In this document: positions 5,454-6,975 of the stretch, in pieces
Layout: each line of letters opens with the position of its first letter
Numbering within the stretch: position 1 is the first letter of the stretch
DNA from: Deltaproteobacteria bacterium
GTDB lineage: Bacteria; Desulfobacterota; Desulfobulbia; Desulfobulbales; Desulfobulbaceae
Direction: 5' to 3'
DNA length: 6,975 bases
Assembly: GCA_024277485.1 (NCBI GenBank)
Contig: JAJRVA010000180.1
Span: forward strand, 1-6,975
Translations under genes and position numbers: made by a program
The notes under the pieces: generated by a model
Seen by the model: only the letters and a program-made list of their open reading frames with translations
The model's database searches: none
Told to the model about the DNA's origin: nothing

Positions 5454-6736
5454 GATCAGAATCAAAAATCGTCTGGATGGTCGGCTTCTCGCACTTTATT
5501 ACCCACGGCTACATGACCATCCTGCCGGCCGTGCTCATCGCCATTGCCGCGGAACAGTCCCTGAGTTTTGTCGAGCTGGGCATTATCGCCAATATCGGCT
5601 ATTTCCTCTACGGGCTGGGCGCCTTTCCTGCCGGCTGGCTGGCAGACCGGTTCGGCTCCAAACGGCTGCTGACCATCGGTATCCTGGGCATGGCAGTCTC
5701 GTCGATCTGCATCAGCGCCACATCGTCAATGGCCGCCTTTGCCGCTGCCTACACCATGCTGGGCGTGTTTGCCAGCATCCATCACCCGGCCGGGCTGTCG
5801 CTTATCGCCCGCCGTATTGAGGCCAACAAGGGCAGGGCCATGGGACTGCACGGGGTCATGGGAAACGTGGGACTGTTTCTCTCTCCCCTGGCCGCGGCGT
5901 TCAGCATGATGCTGTTCGGTACCTGGCGGGCCGCCTATTTACTCTACGGTCTTGCGGGCCTGATCTTTTTCGGCCTGCTCTATTATGCGAGGGTTCCGGG
6001 CGAGGAAGATCTCCGCCTGAAAAGCCTGGCAGGCATATTCAGAAAACAGGCCCGTGAATCCGCCCGAACCGCGAAAAAAACAGCACAGCCGGATGCACGG
6101 GATACGGTGTCCTATGTCTCGCTGGCTCTGCTCATTTTATTTGCGGGCAGTATCCTTTCAGGGTTCATATTCCGCGGCTCCCTGACATTTCTGCCGGCCC
6201 TGCTGCAGCAGAACATCACTGTTATCACCAATCATGACGAACCCGTGGTCATGGCAGGCTATGCCGCCACCGCTGTCCTTTCTCTCGGCCTGATCGGCGC
6301 CTGGTTCGGCGGATACATCAATGATAAAATCAAATATCCCGAGTTTGTGCCGGTCTGTATTTTTCTGATAACCGCTCCTGCCCTGTACCTTGCCAGCCGT
6401 ATGCTGGACATGCGGCTCTTTCTCACCACGGGCGTGTTCAGCCTGGTCTACTATGCCTGGCAGCCGTCCCAGAACTACCTGATCGCAAAATATACGAAAA
6501 AATCATCCCACGGCATGGGATTCGGGGTCAACTTCTTCCTGATCTTCGGCATGGGCTCTCTGGCCACCACCATCGGCGGCTGGGTAACGGACAATTACGG
6601 CGTGGACCGCTTTTACGCTGTCCTGGCCCTGTTTGCTCTTACCGGCATGTTTGCCGCCCTTGCCGTGTTTCCTCTGCGTTCGTATGCTGTCGGTTTCCGG
6701 AAAAAATCAAAAAAAGTGTTCAGGTTGACGGATTGA
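5450..6736 (+). CDS. MFS transporter
   Basis: A 428-residue major facilitator superfamily protein with about 12 hydrophobic segments and a charged cytoplasmic loop (about 181-220) between the two six-helix halves. MFS motif A is intact at 62-72 (GWLADRFGSKR) after helix 2. A degenerate copy (GGYINDKIKYP, 287-297) stands at the matching place in the second half. The N-terminal SHFITHGYMTILPA (14-27) and the later HHPAGLSLIAR (111-121) and GLHGVMGN (132-139) stretches recall the fosmidomycin-resistance-like branch of MFS. Substrates of that branch are diverse, so none is assigned. The ATG overlaps the previous stop as ATGA, with AGGG a few bases upstream, so translation is probably coupled. It is the last gene of the operon and no intrinsic terminator follows closely. 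Its company (YedE, lipoproteins) suggests export or uptake of a product or precursor of the same system. Confidence 0.88.
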   Translation: MRSESKIVWMVGFSHFITHGYMTILPAVLIAIAAEQSLSFVELGIIANIGYFLYGLGAFPAGWLADRFGSKRLLTIGILGMAVSSICISATSSMAAFAAAYTMLGVFASIHHPAGLSLIARRIEANKGRAMGLHGVMGNVGLFLSPLAAAFSMMLFGTWRAAYLLYGLAGLIFFGLLYYARVPGEEDLRLKSLAGIFRKQARESARTAKKTAQPDARDTVSYVSLALLILFAGSILSGFIFRGSLTFLPALLQQNITVITNHDEPVVMAGYAATAVLSLGLIGAWFGGYINDKIKYPEFVPVCIFLITAPALYLASRMLDMRLFLTTGVFSLVYYAWQPSQNYLIAKYTKKSSHGMGFGVNFFLIFGMGSLATTIGGWVTDNYGVDRFYAVLALFALTGMFAALAVFPLRSYAVGFRKKSKKVFRLTD

Positions 6737-6844
6737 TGTTCAAGTATAAGTAAATTGTGCCTTGTCTGCCATTTTAATCTATAAATACTTCTGGCCGGTT
6801 AACATAACAACAGGGTGAGGTCAGAGATAAATAGATCGAACGTT
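6737..6844. other. Convergent intergenic spacer
   Basis: This AT-rich stretch lies between the end of the operon and the 3' end of a minus-strand frame. I see no GC-rich hairpin followed by a T-run on either strand. A short AT-rich perfect inverted repeat (TTTTACA at 6843-6849, loop AACCA, TGTAAAA at 6855-6861) straddles its right border and the stop codon of the converging gene. It lacks the features of an intrinsic terminator. Confidence 0.5.
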
Positions 6845-6975
6845 TTACAAACCATGTAAAAAAGCTAAAGGTATCACCTCTTCCTCGCTCTTCTTCTTAC
6901 AGTAATACACCCATTTCCACCCTGTTGAATCCTGAACGACAAAGATTGCCACCTTACTGATCTTGTGAAAAGACG
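6845..6975 (-). CDS. 3' end of a hypothetical protein (5' part beyond right edge)
   Basis: A minus-strand frame is open from the right edge to a TAA at 6847-6845, giving 42 residues. The sequence includes KVAIFVVQDS, then GWKWVYYCKKKSEEE, and ends LAFLHGL. The other minus-strand frames contain stops here (TAA or TGA within the first ~100 nt), while this one has a plausible composition: alternating hydrophobic residues, then a lysine/glutamate-rich stretch. I do not recognise a family. It converges on the operon and its base composition is lower in GC than the operon genes. It may be only a chance open frame, since little of it is visible. Confidence 0.4.
   Translation of the reverse strand, partial: SFHKISKVAIFVVQDSTGWKWVYYCKKKSEEEVIPLAFLHGL

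Noticed and set aside
4431..5465. A 344-codon open frame on the minus strand, antisense to the second lipoprotein
   Set aside because: It mirrors the plus-strand gene codon for codon, lacks a recognisable domain, and would oppose a clearly coding, lipobox-bearing gene with an intact operon junction. It is a side effect of codon bias.
6843..6861. Perfect 7-bp inverted repeat with a 5-nt loop, considered as a bidirectional terminator
   Set aside because: The stem is almost all A/T and no T-run follows it on either strand in the right direction.

Overview
The window looks like chromosomal DNA from a Gram-negative bacterium. It is moderately GC-rich, with AT-rich intergenic spots. A Desulfobacterota ('deltaproteobacterial', possibly Desulfobulbales-like) host is my best guess. 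It rests on two lipobox lipoproteins, a Sec-secreted multi-domain protein, a YedE-type (selenium/sulfur) membrane protein and the general protein flavour, and no marker gene confirms it. There are no rRNAs, tRNAs, mobile elements or CRISPR arrays.

Layout. Positions 1-343 hold the 5' part of a minus-strand gene that runs off the left edge. Positions 344-686 are a divergent intergenic region with two good sigma70-like promoters, one facing each way. Positions 687-6736 hold six plus-strand genes packed as one probable operon. In order they are: (A) a secreted protein with three copies of a carboxypeptidase-regulatory-like beta-sandwich repeat; (B) a right-handed beta-helix lipoprotein; (C) a small membrane-anchored TPR protein; (D) a YedE-family membrane transporter, closest in my reading to the putative selenium-transporter branch; (E) a second beta-helix lipoprotein paralogous to B; (F) an MFS transporter. 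Gaps and overlaps are 4 nt (A/B), 65 nt (B/C), 1-nt overlap (C/D), 32-nt overlap (D/E) and a 4-nt ATGA overlap (E/F). Positions 6737-6844 are non-coding, and 6845-6975 hold the 3' end of another minus-strand gene that converges on the operon.

How the genes may work together (inference): four of the six products are predicted to be exported to, or to face, the periplasm or cell surface (A, B, E and C's TPR domain). The other two are inner-membrane transporters (D, F). The two paralogous lipoproteins bracket the TPR/YedE pair. This suggests an envelope system that takes up, exports or assembles something with a sulfur- or selenium-containing small molecule, using beta-helix and beta-sandwich proteins as scaffolds or binding surfaces. 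No cofactor motif (no CXXCH haem site, no nucleotide-binding motif, no recognisable catalytic site) reveals the reaction. I do not know of a described system with this exact gene set.
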